Shown here one piece after another: positions 1 through 11,276 of a DNA stretch of 64,000 bases. Source of the DNA: Peromyscus leucopus (lineage: Eukaryota > Chordata > Mammalia > Rodentia > Cricetidae); contig NC_051068.1 of assembly GCF_004664715.2 (NCBI RefSeq), positions 9,415,298 through 9,479,297 on the forward strand, read 5' to 3'. The position numbers and the translations under genes were made by a program. The notes under the pieces were generated by a model. That model was not told the DNA's origin, did no database searches, and saw only the letters and a list, made by a program, of their open reading frames with translations. Each line of letters opens with the position of its first letter. Position 1 is the stretch's first letter.

Positions 1-68
1 TGAGCTGACTGAAGGGCCGGGGAAAGGGGCCGGGCAGACAGCATGTAAGATGCTGGAGGAAGGGTCTG

Positions 69-128
69 TCCACACAGGCTGCCTGATGTCCACACAGGCT
101 GCCTGATGTCCACACAGGCTGCCTGATG
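69..128. repeat. 20-bp tandem repeat, three copies
   Basis: Three perfect back-to-back copies of a 20-bp unit beginning tccacacaggctgcc lie in the intron. This is a short, young tandem duplication with no evident function. Confidence 0.9.
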
Positions 129-1499
129 CACTGCCAGGCGCAACACTCATATTGAAGTGTATATTGGAGAAGGAAAACAAGCCTTTGACACAGAAGAGGT
201 CACAGCAAATGTGAAAACACCATTAACATAGCTGTGGCAGGTATGAATTACAAAGGACAGGCACACACGCTCCTTCCGGCCTGGCACTCCCAAAGAACAC
301 ACGGAGACCTAACTTACTGAATATTTACTGCAATAAGTGTCTCCAAAGTCAGCTTTGGGAGAGAAGTGTGGAAGATTGGATGTGCAAAAGACTTTCCTCA
401 TGTAGAAAGCTGCTCTGCCCCTTTCCGACCCAAACAACGACACCTAATGTTCCCCAGAGTCGGCTTTTCCTGTAAATGAAGTCATTAGACGTGTTGGTAA
501 TCTGCAGTTTTCTCTGGTTCAATTATCTGTGATGCTAGAGCAATCCCATCAAGTCCCATAGCAGATCCCTGCCTACCTGACACGTACCTGCTCTGGGAGA
601 AAGGAAGGTGTGCCAGGACAAATGTCACGCGCTAACTGCGTCATATTGACCTGTGTGTAAGCAGAGAAGCGGCAGACAGTACGGGGAAACAGAAAAACGC
701 TCGGTTCCCTAGGGACATGAACCTCACACATGGGACAGAGAAGGGATCCGAAAGAAAAGGACTAACAGGAGCAAGAGGCAAGATCTGGCACCTGCCTGGA
801 TGTCTGGGAGAAAAGAAAAATGATGAAAAGTTCAGCAAAAGAGGTGTGCTGCTGATCCCCCGGTCACTTGCCGTCCATCTCTGTTTCCAGATGTGCTTCA
901 GAGGCATTCCCTAAGCATGCTCACACTGACCCTTTTAGAAGAAGTTTGAATGGGGGTCTGGTTCCACACAAGAATAATAACTGTCCTGCATAATTACCTC
1001 CACCCCTCCAAACAATAAAGAGTAAGGACCACCACCCGCCGCCCCACCCCACCCCCCACCCCTGCTCAAAAAGATCAGGCCGCTATTTGAGCCCAAATAA
1101 CTACATCTGCAAATGATTAACTCCAGGGTTTATTACCAATTAGGACTGTAAATCTCTGCTTACTTTGGCTCCTGCAAAGTTGATTTCTCTGAGAGGTGGG
1201 GGGGCTGAAAGGGACAGGGAGAAAGTCATTTGAGACAAGGTAGGGGGGGGGGGGATCCAAGCTTAAAGAGACACACTTCAGATTCAAGAGGGAGCAGTTC
1301 TCAAGGGCCAGAGTAGGGAGCTGGCCGGGCAGGCTTGCCTCCTGAGCAAACAGCTGAGCAGATGTCCCAGCCTCAGTGGAGACACAAGGACCGACGCCCT
1401 TGACAAGGGGTGTTGGACCTCAGTGGCCAAGCCACAGCCTCATTTTACCCCCAAGTTGCCCAGTAATCACTCTGCCTCTCAGAGGCAGAGCTCGGTTTT

Positions 1500-1850
1500 G
1501 AGTTTCTTTTGTGTGTGCTCTTTGTGTGTGTGTGTGTGTTAAGTGTACTGAATGTGTGTGATATATGCAAACATGTATGTTTGAGTATTCACACCTCTGC
1601 AAGAGCATTCGGGGACCAGAGGAGGACATCTAGTGTCCTGATCTATATCACTCTCTGCTTTGCCAGGGTCTCTGACTGAACCCCAAGCTAGACCTGTAAG
1701 CAGAAAACCCGTGTAATCCTCCGGCCTCTGCCCCGACCCCGACTCCAGCTCTGCATGGGTACCGCACATGCATGGCCACATCAGCCTTTTTCTCAGGTCT
1801 TCACGCTTGTGTGGCAAGTACTCTTGCCCACAGAGCAAGCCCTGCTTCTT
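1500..1850 (-). repeat. SINE-like repeat (B4/RSINE type), minus orientation
   Basis: A TG-rich stretch is followed by 'accagaggaggacatc', 'agggtctctgactgaac' and 'agcaagccctgcttctta'-type blocks. These are typical of old rodent SINEs that end in a tRNA-like region. The same type recurs near 3,690. The family assignment is from memory of the consensus and is tentative. Confidence 0.5.
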
Positions 1851-2329
1851 ACAGTTTACAGACTAGAAGGCTGTGAGGGTCGATCCTGGGTTCAAGGATT
1901 TACCTCTGTAAGAGTGATGGAGAATGGATTTCAACCCAGATTCCACAGTCTTACAATAATAGTACCTGTGACTGGGAACACTATGATTCTTGCCTTTTCA
2001 GACCCTGAATTTCAGGGCTCTTCAAATTGAAAAAGGAGGGTAATGTGCTATCCAAAAATACAGAAAAGAAACATTAGTCATGTGAGTGCTGTGTTTTGCC
2101 AGGGAGGTAAATTTCCTTTAATGGGAATGGAGTCAACTCAGACATGGTACGCTGGACTTGTGCTCACCGGAAGCTCTGGTTCATGCATTTAACAAACATT
2201 AAGGGCCAGGTTTTGGCCAAGACTATAAAACTAGAACTACCCAGTACAGATAATCTCATGACAGATGTAAGGGCCATAACAGTGGCATGCACCACTAGGC
2301 AGTCTGGGAGTCCACACCAAAGAAAGCAG

Positions 2330-3075
2330 CAGCTTAGGGGTTAGCAACAGATCACTCCAGTGGTGAGTGTGAAACAGCAGGATAAATCAGAGTAACCTGT
2401 GTGTGCCACTAAGAGGTGGAACAAAGGCCAAGGCCTTACATGGAGGCCAGGATAATAAGATGTTCTGAGAAGGTTGGGGCTTATGGTGGTTTGGAGCGGA
2501 AACATTACATACAGGAAAGGCAAATCCATAACCAGCGTAAATATCTACTCCAGTAAGCACAAAGTGCTGTCCTTTCCATGGAAGTAGTGGTCCAAGGTAG
2601 TCAACCTGCCACCAGGTCTCTGGCTGGTCACCCCGGGGAATGGTGCCACATCCGGGGTTCAGTGTGGTCTCTGCTGCTGGCAGATCCGGCATTCAGCAGC
2701 AGCTGTAGCCAGGTCAGCCTTGGTGGAAGTCTATGCTGCTGAGCCCATGCATTCCCCCCATCTCTGCCACCACGGCCACTTTGTTCATGGGTCACTGGGC
2801 AATGACAGGACTGTCTGGGGAAAGAGGCTGACTGCCCACGGAAGGGGTCATCCTATCCACTTGAATACTGAACTCCTCCTCAGCTGAAGTCACCTTTTGA
2901 TGAGCATTTGCATGAGAACAAGGATTTTTACATCCTCGGCCTTTTCACAGAGATCTGTCCACATACGTCTTCCCCAGATAGTGTCACCAACTTTCCAATC
3001 ATGCTCTTTCCAAGTCCTTGGCCAGCCTACCCATTGGCTACAGCCCATGAATCAGTGAACAAGAGCGATCTTGAC
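2330..3075 (-). pseudogene. degenerate endogenous retrovirus pol fragment (RNase H end and integrase)
   Basis: On the minus strand, 3,075 down to about 2,330 reads through pieces of a retroviral pol polyprotein. A TDSWAVANG motif of the RNase H end lies near 3,030-3,060. Remnants of the integrase zinc-finger region follow, and then the start of the integrase catalytic core with WWQVDYLGP, whose Asp is the first residue of the DD35E triad, and KGQHFVLTGVDIY (about 2,540-2,620). Frameshifts and in-frame stops separate the pieces, and no gag, env or LTR is recognisable nearby. It is an old, non-functional copy antisense to SLC7A14. The exact ERV class is not determined. Confidence 0.8.
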
Positions 3076-3099
3076 CCAAAGGCAGTGTGAAGAGCGAGC

Positions 3100-3265
3100 C
3101 ACTGGGCCTGGCTTGGGCTTTTGAAACCTCGACACAGCCCACCCCCAGTGACACACTTCCTCCAACAAGGCCACACCTCCTAATCTTTTCGAATAGTGCC
3201 GCTCCCTGGTGACCAAGCATTCAAATCTATGAGCCTACGAGGACCATTCTTATTCTAACTCCCAC
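3100..3265. repeat. rodent L1 3'-end fragment
   Basis: A block containing 'cttcctccaacaaggccac' and 'ctccctggtgaccaagca' matches a very common rodent retroposon tail that I assign to the L1 (Lx-type) 3' region. Orientation and subfamily were not determined. Confidence 0.5.
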
Positions 3266-3529
3266 AAGACTGTATCGCCAGTCTGTAAATACTAACCAGG
3301 ACGGAAGATGCAAATTCCTGCCTCCGTGAGAGTAATGATGGACGCCGACTGAGAAGGTGAGGGCTGCGGTGGCTGAAAGGACCAGCTGCTGTCTGAAGAG
3401 GCAGCTAGCTCTCACCTTCAGCTAAAACCTGACCTCTAGGAGTGCGAGGGCACTGTGGTCGGAGCTGTAGCGGAAGCGACTTTATGCCAGTTCTCCTCAG
3501 CTTATTCTGGCTTTCCTGCTGTTTGGTTT

Positions 3530-3632
3530 TCATTTTCTGAGGCAGGGTCTTACCATCCTGGCCTTGAACACCCGTCCTTCTCCCTCAGCCTCCCCAGTGC
3601 TAGGATTACAGACATGTCCCGCCACACCCTGA
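3530..3632 (-). repeat. B1 SINE fragment, minus orientation
   Basis: The B1 reverse-complement blocks 'gaggcagggtcttacc', 'ggccttgaac' and 'cagtgctaggattacag' occur in order. The copy is old and truncated. Confidence 0.7.
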
Positions 3633-3689
3633 GATCTGCCCGTTCTGTGGCTGTGAGGGTGGACATGGAGGCTGTGCTTTGTGGTGGGA

Positions 3690-3845
3690 GGCGTGTGTCT
3701 GTACCCGTGCACAGGGAAGCCAGAGGTCAACCACGGGTGTTTTTCCTCAGGAGTCACACTCCTTAGATTTGAGACAGGGTCTTTCACTGAGACCAGGTAC
3801 TCACCAGTTTAGCTAGGGTGGCTGGTCAGTGAGGCCCAGGGATCT
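3690..3845 (-). repeat. SINE-like repeat (B4/RSINE type), minus orientation
   Basis: This has the same style of repeat as 1,500-1,850: 'agccagaggtcaacca', 'tttgagacagggtctttcac' and 'ggctggtcagtgaggccc'. The family is tentative. Confidence 0.5.
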
Positions 3846-3945
3846 GATTGATTCCACCCCCCTAGAGCTTTATTAGCTAAGGCTACCACAAAGGAGCTTT
3901 TCATGTGGACTCTGGTGAGGGAACTCAGATCCTCAAGCTTACACT

Positions 3946-3950
<5 letters not shown>

Positions 3951-4005
<55 letters not shown>
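3951..4005. repeat. (CT)n microsatellite
   Basis: There are 55 bp of uninterrupted CT dinucleotides in the last SLC7A14 intron, ending about 135 bp before the terminal-exon acceptor. It is pyrimidine-rich on the sense strand, so length variation could in principle affect polypyrimidine-binding proteins. That is speculation. Confidence 0.95.
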
Positions 4006-4008
<3 letters not shown>

Positions 4009-4121
4009 TCCCAAATTCGAAGGGCATTTAATTCAAGCCTTAAATGTGCATCACCCCAGCCCTATCAAGTGTGATCTCCCCAATGGCCCCAGGGATCCTA
4101 AAGCAATTGCTTATTCATTTA

Positions 4122-4140
4122 CACTTTCTCCTCCCAACAG
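4122..4140 (+). promoter_or_regulatory. SLC7A14: splice acceptor of the terminal SLC7A14 exon
   Basis: A pyrimidine-rich tract (actttctcctcccaacag) ends in AG at 4,139-4,140, immediately before the first recognisable codons of the terminal exon. The reading frame requires one base of a Gly codon from the upstream exon, so the intron is phase 1. Confidence 0.85.
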
Positions 4141-4463
4141 GTATGCTCATTTATTTTGGGTACGGCATCTGGAACAGCACCCTGGAAATCAGCGCCCGAG
4201 AGCAGGCCCTGCACCAAAGCACATACCAGCACTACGATGTGGATGACCCCTTTTCCGTGGAGGAGGGGTTCTCCTACGCCACTGAAGGCGAGAGCCAGGA
4301 GGACTGGGCTGGGCCAGCTGAGGACAAAGGCTTCCATTACCAACAGATGTCAGACGCGAAGGCAAACGCCCGGACGAGCAGCAAAGCGAAAAGTAAAAGC
4401 AAACACAAACAGAACTCAGAGGCCCTGATTACAAATGATGAGTTAGATTACTCTCCGGAGTAA
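4141..4463 (+). CDS. SLC7A14: SLC7A14 terminal coding exon (C-terminal ~107 residues)
   Basis: The exon encodes the C-terminus of SLC7A14, a cationic amino-acid-transporter-family (SLC7) membrane protein reported in lysosomes of neurons and retina; human mutations are linked to retinitis pigmentosa. The frame starts with a split Gly codon. It runs MLIYFGYGIWNS, the end of the last membrane helix, and then a hydrophilic cytosolic tail. The tail has an acidic stretch (DVDDPFSVEEGF), a lysine/serine-rich segment (KAKSKSKHKQNSE) and the end DELDYSPE before TAA at 4,461-4,463. In a family of about 771 residues this is roughly residues 665-771. The frame is intact and reads as clean mammalian coding sequence. 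Upstream exons lie outside the window. Identification rests on recognising the protein; I am confident. Confidence 0.93.
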
Positions 4464-5111
4464 GGCTAAACACGCAGGAGCCTAGAGAGGGTGGGTTCTC
4501 TGTAGATCGGCCTGTGTGCTAGAAGGCGGAAACTCTTCCCACTCATTTCACGAACCCAGCCTTCCCCAAAGTCCGTCCCCAGGCATAACCTGTCATTTGC
4601 TACTTTTGCTGTTCAGGAGAGTTCTGTTGAAGGGTTTTGCCCAGGGCTCTTAACTGGCCCCCTTGTAAAAAATCAAAATCAAAAAACTACATGAAATTCT
4701 ATTTAGTGAGCTGTCCCAGCCGATGACAGCAAATTTTGGCTTTACAGGATGGATCTTTGTGCTTCTTACTAAGACCCAAGGACACTTCCTCCAGCCCTGC
4801 TGAGGCTACAGGCCCTCCAGAGAAGACCCACAAAGGTGGCTGTGGGTGTGAAGCAGCTGTCCATCCCCCAGAGCCCAGCTGGGAGCTACTCCCCCAGGGC
4901 CATAGGTCAGGCTGTTTCAGGATCTTCTCAGTGAGCAACACTGTGTCCTTATACCTTACCACCCCAAAACTATCCATGGAGGAGACCCAGGCTTCTCTTT
5001 ACTCACCAAAGTTCTTACAGTTTCCAGACTATAATTTTAGGATCCAGAAAAGATAGAAGACTCTGAGAGCATATCTCCCATGAAGCAATTATGCAGTCCC
5101 CATAGTACAAT

Positions 5112-5117
5112 AATAAA
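5112..5117 (+). terminator. SLC7A14: candidate proximal poly(A) signal
   Basis: A canonical AATAAA lies about 650 bp after the SLC7A14 stop codon. It may be used as an alternative cleavage site. No downstream GU-rich element is obvious, so the call is weak. Confidence 0.3.
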
Positions 5118-7293
5118 TACCATCAAAGCTTTACTTAAATGCCCCAAAAAATAAATAAATAAAAGCTTAAGTAACCTCTTGAATAGACGTCAGAAGGCAT
5201 TGGCAGAAAGGAATTGTCTGTCATGCATTCCCTTATGCCAGACTCTTAGCTCCTGGTGATACAGTGAAAGGGCAGAGGTGGAGTGTGATTCCATGCCTCT
5301 GAAATGCCTGGAAGAAATAGGCTATTTGTTTTATACTCAGATAAAAATCTTTGCAAGGAAAAGTAACTCAGCCACTGAGATCACATTACAAATCCCACTT
5401 CATATTTTTAAAATTATAAAATCTGCAAGGTTTTTTTTTAGCTAGGTGACTACCTGATTGGATGCTGCTGCCTTGAAAACAGAGGTGTGGAAGGCCAGGT
5501 ACTTGGATCATCAAGCGCAGAGAGATCACATTCCCACCTGGACCGCGCTCCTCTGGGCTAGCTCACTGCTAGAGTATTTTTCCTATTAGTTCCCAAAGCA
5601 CTTTCACTGAGGCCCAGGGAAATAGCTACCTGGTAAGGTTTAAGTATAGGCCACCACAGGGTTCTTAAAAGAATTTTCTCCAAAACAGAATAGACGAATT
5701 TAGAACAGGAAAAACACGAGGCTTTAATAACATGTGTATACATGTGTGTGAAAACAATTTTCCTCATACTAAGATTTTTGTGAGAATCTTGGAAGTGGGT
5801 AAAAGAGCAAATTCCTTGCCCTCTCCTCAACTTATCATCGGCCAAAACCTTTCATGAATAACAACTAACATCCACATCTTTTCTTTCTTAGTCTGAAGCT
5901 CATGTTTTCTTGGCATGTACTAAAGTTACAGGGAGAAGGCATGCTCCTGTTGAGCTGACTGATTGAAATATACCAAGGACTAAGTGGAGGCCACGAGGAG
6001 ATCTGTAAGTTCAGCCCTTGGGACTTAGGAGACAGGGAGGTGCAGGGCTGGAGCCCCATGACAGACGCAAGAGGCTTCAACACAACAGAGCAACTGAAAC
6101 TATTTTTTTAAGATAATGCTTTTAGATAAATTGAATACCATGCTCTTAGCCAATGTATGCTATTGCATTCAAATAACTACGTTTTAAAGATCTCGTTCAT
6201 CACTCCATATTAATTCTGTAGAACCCTGGCTTCCGGTATTCATTGTATCATTTTTATGTAAGTCTGACAAAGCTGTTTCCTCTTGCCTAAACTTAACCAT
6301 CACAAAGCAGTGCCTGGCCTGTAACAAACTACCCTAGAGAATTCACTGTAAAATAATTATGAGTCATGTTTGTTAAAACTAAGTTTTAAACTGGTGTAGG
6401 ATGCAAGAAATCTGCCTGCTCTAAACCTCTGTTAGGCTGGATCCACTTCTAGGCAGATGGGGTAATGGTCTCTTCCTTAGATATGTTTAGGAGAAATATG
6501 GAAACGAAGCGACGAATCTTAACGTGAGTGGAAAGTTATGTCTTATTGATGGTGTTTAGGTATTAAAGTAGCAATGGTCTGGTGGCAGGTGTGTGCTATT
6601 TCTGTAGCGTAAGAAAGAGCATGGGCTCTATTAGTTAATGGCAGTGGTGTTGTGTCTGTGCAGAGCCAATGAATTATTCTCATTTTAGAAACCATTTTTC
6701 TCAGTTAGTAGCTTTAGATGTTTGCTCTCTTCATTTTTCTAAAATTGTTGGGGTCGTCTTCTTAGCTATCTTGGTTTTTAATATATATATTTTATATATA
6801 TAATATATATATGGTTTGGAAAGTTTTCTCAGGTATGTAGAATGTTTTTAACCATGTTTCTTGGCTCCTGTAAAAGAGTCCCAGGTTTCACAAGGAGGTT
6901 TTCAAATACCATCCTATCTGAACATTGTATTTGTGAGACTGCATTAAAAGTAGGAGGACTTTATAAATAATTATCTTAGAAAAGCTCTTCTGGTGGGGTT
7001 CATGTATGCGGGATGTGCAATTTTGGAGCCAATGGTTTAATATTTTTAAATTGTATTCTGTTTATTTACTCTGCATCATTTCAGAAAGATTAGAGGCAGC
7101 TATTGAAACACACATGCTCCAAAACAAAGGGGAGGGATACAGTCAAAACGGAAGGAGGAAGGCTAACACACAGTCAGAAATGTGTGACAGGCACAAGGGA
7201 GAACATTCGAGAGCTTTGCTGAGTTTTCCAATGAAGAGCACCTCAGAAAGCAATTGACTTGTCAGTGATGACAGCCAATACCACTACATGCTC

Positions 7294-7294
<1 letters not shown>

Positions 7295-7328
<34 letters not shown>

Positions 7329-7352
7329 ATAAATAAATAAATAAATAAATAA
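7295..7352. repeat. (GATA)n followed by (AAAT)n microsatellite
   Basis: A run of GATA tetramers passes into AAAT tetramers inside the presumed SLC7A14 3' UTR. The junction shows one microsatellite growing next to another. Confidence 0.95.
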
Positions 7353-7477
7353 GCCTTGCCCCCCACGAGGGCAGACTGTTAAGACAGCACAGACCACTGA
7401 AGTTCACAGAGAAGCTCCAAAACTAGATTACACTAGCTACACGTGCCTGACGGAGAGTGGTTATCAAGAAATACCTG

Positions 7478-7614
7478 CTGGGAGGTGGTGGCGCAGGCCT
7501 TTAATCCCAGCACTTGGGAGGCAGAAGCAGGCAGATCTCTGAGTTTGAGGCCAGCCTGGTCTATAGAGCAAGTTCCAGGACAGCCAGGACTACACAGAAT
7601 AACCCTGTCTAGAA
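7478..7614 (+). repeat. B1 SINE, plus orientation
   Basis: A near-complete B1: 'ggaggtggtggcgcaggcc', 'tttaatcccagcacttggg', 'gaggccagcctggtctata' and 'caggactacacagaataac'. Its A-rich tail has evolved into the adjoining GGAA array. Confidence 0.9.
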
Positions 7615-7690
7615 AAAGGAAGGAAGGAAGGAAGGAAGGAAGGAAGGAAGGAAGGAAGGAAGGAAGGAAGGAAGGAAGGAAGGAAGGGAG
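7615..7690. repeat. (GGAA)n microsatellite at a B1 tail
   Basis: About 18 GGAA tetramers directly follow the B1 3' end, a common origin of purine microsatellites in rodents. Confidence 0.95.
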
Positions 7691-7847
7691 ATCTTGATTG
7701 GTTGAATGGGGAAAAATGAGTGAATGGATGAAATAGAGGAAAATAAACTACCTATGCAGTAGTTATTCATAGAGTGCCTGTCATGTGCTATGGCATATTC
7801 TGATGCCGTAAGTGAAAGGTTCAGTTCTTAACAAGTAAGATCGAAAG

Positions 7848-7979
7848 GCTGGCCAGACAGTTCAGAGGACCAAAGCAAACTGATGACTTCAGTTCGATCC
7901 CTGGAACCTGCATAAAATGGAAGACATGACTCCACATGCCTGCTCTCTGACCTCCACATGGGTGTTCTGGAACACATGT

Positions 7980-8033
<54 letters not shown>
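7848..8033 (+). repeat. B2-like SINE ending in a (CA)n array
   Basis: The tRNA-like head 'ggccagacagttcagagg' and body 'ttcgatccctggaacctgc' and 'ctctgacctccacatggg' are followed by a CA microsatellite at 7,978-8,033. This is a degenerate B2 or related SINE. Confidence 0.75.
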
Positions 8034-8035
<2 letters not shown>

Positions 8036-8521
8036 TAAATACACATGCAGTAATCATAAATGAAATTTTGAAGAAGTTGAATATATTTAAAACAGTATCA
8101 AGATGTCAGGTGGGATGGAGATAATAGCGTGCTTTGGGGTTTAAATGTGGGAGACACCTCCCCACATTAGAAAGATCCAAGAATACAGTAGGGACATGCA
8201 GCCTGTGGAAATGGCAGAGTCCTGACGAGGTAGAAACGAAAGAGGCATGCCACGCAGAGGAGGGCTAAGATGCAGACCGTGAGTGAGCTGCCCTCTGAAT
8301 GTTTTCCTCCAGGGAAAACAAGGAGCTGGTTTGGCTGTAGCTGTGATTTGTGTGTGGTTCACATGTGACACAGTAAAAATAATGCCAGGAAAGTGGGGAA
8401 GGAATCACTTACAGACTCCAGTGACAAGCCCGTGGTTCTCCATGGGTGGGGTGAGTCAGGCAAGGTTGGACTTGAGAAAAACTGGGCAGTGGCATCATTG
8501 CCCAGGCAAGGAGCAAACAGA

Positions 8522-8523
<2 letters not shown>

Positions 8524-8581
<58 letters not shown>
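8524..8581. repeat. (CA)n microsatellite
   Basis: There are 58 bp of uninterrupted CA dinucleotides within the presumed SLC7A14 3' UTR. The short open frames across it are the repeat itself. Confidence 0.95.
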
Positions 8582-8583
<2 letters not shown>

Positions 8584-8862
8584 AGCATAGTAACAGAAAA
8601 TTCCATACTCAAAGCAATGCACTGCTCTTCTTTCCTTATGTTTTTATGTTACCTTAGGAAACATGTAATCTTCTAACATGCAGACACACAACATGATTTT
8701 TCAACCACTTTACAGTTTTCAGTAATTCCTTTCAATGACCAAATCTAGCAGCTTCTTGTATCCACCTAATCTGAAGAGTGAAAACCTCCACTCCTGGCTT
8801 GACCTCAATTGAGCTCCAAGCTGGTTTAAACAAGAGGGAGAAGATGAGTGGTAAAATTATGC

Positions 8863-8884
8863 AAAAAAAAAAAAAAAAAAAAAA
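8863..8884. repeat. A22 homopolymer
   Basis: Twenty-two consecutive A residues without a clear adjoining SINE body on either side. Confidence 0.9.
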
Positions 8885-9956
8885 TCCTGGTCTGCCTCTT
8901 AGTAAGAGCAAATCCTGTGCCTCCGCGCTGGCCGGAATACTCAAATGCAGTCACTATTAGGAAGTTAGACCCAGAGAAATGTCTGCTCTGCCGAAAAGGG
9001 TTGAGAAATTTGACACCCTTTGAATGGTGCTTGTTGGAAATCACATTGCCAGAGAATCCCTCTTGGAGACATATAGAATCATAAATAGAATTTCCACCTG
9101 TCTGAGTATCCAGCTGAAAGGCTAGGGGGAACTGATGTCCCATTTGTCGCTGGGTTTTTACCAGGAGCCTGGGAAGTCCCTGAGACTCAGCCACAGGTTT
9201 GCCTACGTTTCCGGCTCATGTTAGAATGTTCTGTGATATAAAGTCGAAAGTCAGGAAATCAGCAGGAGCCAGAGCTGGATCAGTTCCGGCGGTCCTGGGG
9301 ACAGTGGTCCACTCTTGGGCCCCAGGCTCCACATAGGGAGTGGGCAGGAGACGGCTTCCATTTCCCACACACGGAGTGGGCTAAGGAGGAAAGGAAGGAA
9401 AAGGCGCCGCCTGAGTGGTGGGACTCCTCTCCATTCTCAAGCGTGTTTCCAAAAGGCTTGTTAAGAAGGGTGTTTCTGACCCCTGTTTATGGCGCCTCCA
9501 TCGATCTTGTCTCTGTCACCCTCAGGTATTTCACTTATCTGCAGAGAGGCCCTTTGGAGACCCTAAGACCAGCAGTTAATCAGCAATGGCCTGACCATGA
9601 AAGAGTCCATAGTTTCAGTTAACATTGTTTGAGGCTAGAAACAGCATCCCAACCCATGTGTCCACACCAGCAGGGCCAGAAGGCTGCTTCCTCCCAGAGC
9701 GGTCGCTGAGTTTTCAGTTGCCATGGTGACAGGTGAACGACAGCCCCTACCAGTCCCGTGTCCTGTTTTGCTTTCTCTGAGACATTAGAACAGAGACTGT
9801 CTCGTTTGCTTTTGCTTTTGTTTAATTTTTCTTTCTGAAATGCTTTCTTCATCTCACACCGCCTCTCTCCCTCTGCTTCAGCAACTCACGAATCATCCTA
9901 AAACACTTAGGCATCTGCCTTTTGCCAAAATTACTTCTCTAAGAAATATAGAACAT

Positions 9957-10170
9957 GAGGCTGGACAGACAGCTCAGTGGTTAAGAGTACTTGCTGCTCT
10001 TCCAGAGAACCTGAGTTTAATTCCCAACACTCACGTGGTAGCTCATAACTACCTGTAACTCCAGCTCCAGGATGTCCAACGCCCTCTTCTGGCCCCCACA
10101 CGCCCTGCGCCCATGTGCACACACTCAAACGCATACACATAATTTTTTTTAATAAAAATAATTCTTTGAA
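9957..10170 (+). repeat. B2 SINE, plus orientation
   Basis: A good B2 copy: 'ggctggacagacagctcag', 'tggttaagagtacttgctg', 'ctccagctccaggatgtcc', 'ccctcttctggcccccac' and a tail with AATAAA-type A/T tracts. Confidence 0.9.
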
Positions 10171-11270
10171 GAAACATGGGATGTCCTCTTTTCCTGTTTA
10201 GGGCTTAAAGCCCAAAGGTATTAGTAAATATTTAAAGTCCATGAGGAATGCAGATGTATTCACATATCAGCTAGAAATAGTGTTGAAATCCCTCATCAAT
10301 ACATGCATGGAATCACACAGCCCAAAGGAGACTTCCAAAAAGACATCGTAGGATTGAAGTCTCCTGACCACAGATGACTCTAATTTTTTACTCTTTCTGA
10401 ATATTTAGTGCATGTTGGTTCACACAAGGAAGAAAAATAGTATTCTGTTGGAAGTAGGAAACAAGGGCAGCCTGGATTTTTATGTTAAGAACCTCCTCCG
10501 TACTTTTTTGTTTCTGTTTAGCTTTGCTGACATTAACACTGGTGGTATTGGCTAAAGGAAACTGTGGGTCATATGGGTTTTGTCAGGAGTGCAGACTCTG
10601 ACAAAGAGTGTTCATTCTGGTGTTGGGATGATGCCCTGGTCCGTGGACATCCATTGAGTGTTCTTGGCAGTTGCTAATACACTAGTCATGTTCATAGTCA
10701 TGGAGTTGAGAATTTACACTGGAAGTCATAAGCACCCCACTTCCCAAAGCAAAGACGCTGTTAATGTTCTAAAAGCACCTAAATACCTCAACTATCTGGG
10801 CTGAGAAGAGGAGCTGCAGGCTTTTAAGAGGGCAGCTGATGTCCTCATTCTGTGTAGTCAAACCAACAGGACCCGCCATTCTCCTTCTCACTGTGGAAAA
10901 GTAACATCACCATTTCATTCATATCCCAAAGTTATAAATATAACCTGTAAATTTCACTAACTTGTTTCAGTTTCGTTTGCTCCTTAAAAAGTACAACTTG
11001 CATTTTGCAGATGGTCATTTCTAGTGTGTTCTCTGCGACTTTCTTTTTCTGTATGAAATTGCTGTATTGTTAATGTGTGTTCGTTTTCGTGGTTTTATTT
11101 CCCATTGGTGCACTGTACAATGGCATGTTGTAATGTACCATGAAGAAAAGGATAATATGCAGATGTACTATAAGGTGTGTTTTATTTTCAAATGACTGTG
11201 CTGTTGACAATATTTTGATTTATCAAAATACTAAGGGAAAGTTATAAATTTACCAAAATGTGTATATTTT

Positions 11271-11276
11271 AATAAA
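11271..11276 (+). terminator. SLC7A14: probable distal poly(A) signal of SLC7A14
   Basis: A canonical AATAAA sits at the end of about 400 bp of AT-rich, repeat-free sequence typical of a conserved 3' UTR end. It is followed within 20 bp by a T/G-rich stretch (ttattgtgtgcc) that could serve as the downstream element. Confidence 0.55.

Larger units (their letters stand above)
1..4140 (+). other. SLC7A14: last intron of SLC7A14 (partial)
   Basis: This stretch precedes the splice acceptor of the terminal SLC7A14 exon, so I infer that it is the 3' part of the last intron. I recognise no other SLC7A14 exon in it. It holds a short 20-bp tandem repeat, C and G runs near 1,030-1,060 and 1,243-1,254, a degenerate endogenous retrovirus pol fragment, SINE and L1 debris and a CT microsatellite. 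Outside those pieces I see no structure. Confidence 0.75.
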
